From Candidatus Bathyarchaeota archaeon (GTDB lineage: Archaea > Thermoproteota > Bathyarchaeia > Bathyarchaeales > Bathycorpusculaceae): a DNA stretch of 11,712 nt. Where the stretch lies: contig DAOUSM010000013.1 in the NCBI GenBank assembly GCA_030627225.1, positions 1 through 11,712 of the forward strand. Reading direction: 5' to 3'. The notes beneath the pieces were generated by a model. The model had not been told where the DNA came from and searched no databases. It saw only the letters and a program-made list of their open reading frames with translations. The position numbers and the translations under genes were made by a program. Below are positions 11,693-11,712 of the stretch, one piece after another (position 1 is the stretch's first letter; each line of letters opens with the position of its first letter).

Positions 11693-11712
11693 TTTGAATT
11701 GAGTATTGAATA

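Noticed and set aside
1..11712. Mobile elements, tRNA or rRNA genes, CRISPR arrays, replication origin
   Set aside because: Looked for transposase motifs, terminal repeats, cloverleaf-like CCA-ended segments, regular repeats and origin-like repeat clusters by eye; none stood out. A tRNA or covariance-model search was not possible.

Overview
This is an AT-rich archaeal chromosome segment. I infer a mesophilic or moderately thermophilic member of the TACK side (Bathyarchaeia-like), not a euryarchaeote; this rests on gene content and gene style, not on a marker gene. The archaeal signs are an archaemetzincin, an archaeal-type tRNA A57/A58 methyltransferase, a COG4880-type secreted beta-propeller, an HTH_45 winged-helix regulator, a tetrahydromethanopterin-linked Fae domain, TATA boxes about 25-30 nt ahead of several apparently leaderless genes, and many TTG or GTG starts behind good Shine-Dalgarno sites. 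I see no tRNA, rRNA, CRISPR array, transposase or prophage gene.

Layout. 1-909: a MobA-like nucleotidyltransferase (-), divergent from a 40-residue Cys-rich small gene (+). 910-2070 (-): a two-gene operon of a coiled-coil/winged-helix protein and a ParA/MinD-type ATPase with a 4-nt GTGA overlap. 2071-2983 (-): three small genes, namely a 43-residue one-helix membrane peptide, an HTH_45 regulator and a 60-residue conserved-looking protein. 3183-3725 (-): an archaemetzincin with a variant second zinc site. 3807-3980 (+): a short gene broken by two compensating frameshifts. 4120-7184 (+): a membrane-anchored winged-helix protein, an 88-residue two-helix membrane protein, a secreted beta-propeller, a 46-residue membrane peptide and a zinc-ribbon protein. 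A repeated dyad lies in front of the second and third of these, suggesting co-regulation. 7219-8415 (-): an M24-fold (pita-bread) hydrolase with most metal ligands replaced, divergent from a tandem GNAT protein (8503-9366, +). 9341-11642 (-): an operon of an aldolase-Fae fusion followed by TrmI.

The most notable gene is the last one. A complete DapA-superfamily Schiff-base aldolase (about 1-295) is joined to a complete formaldehyde-activating enzyme, Fae (about 325-492). Fae condenses formaldehyde with tetrahydromethanopterin. By analogy with the known Fae-Hps fusion of methanogens, in which the partner releases or fixes formaldehyde, the aldolase half may act on a 2-oxo acid and exchange formaldehyde with the Fae half, linking an aldol reaction to the one-carbon pool. 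That coupling is inference; the fusion itself is read directly from one uninterrupted frame.

Second in interest is the 4120-7184 cluster, which looks like an envelope-associated unit with its own membrane-bound regulator and shared operators. Third is the ParA-winged-helix pair, which has no recognisable ParB.
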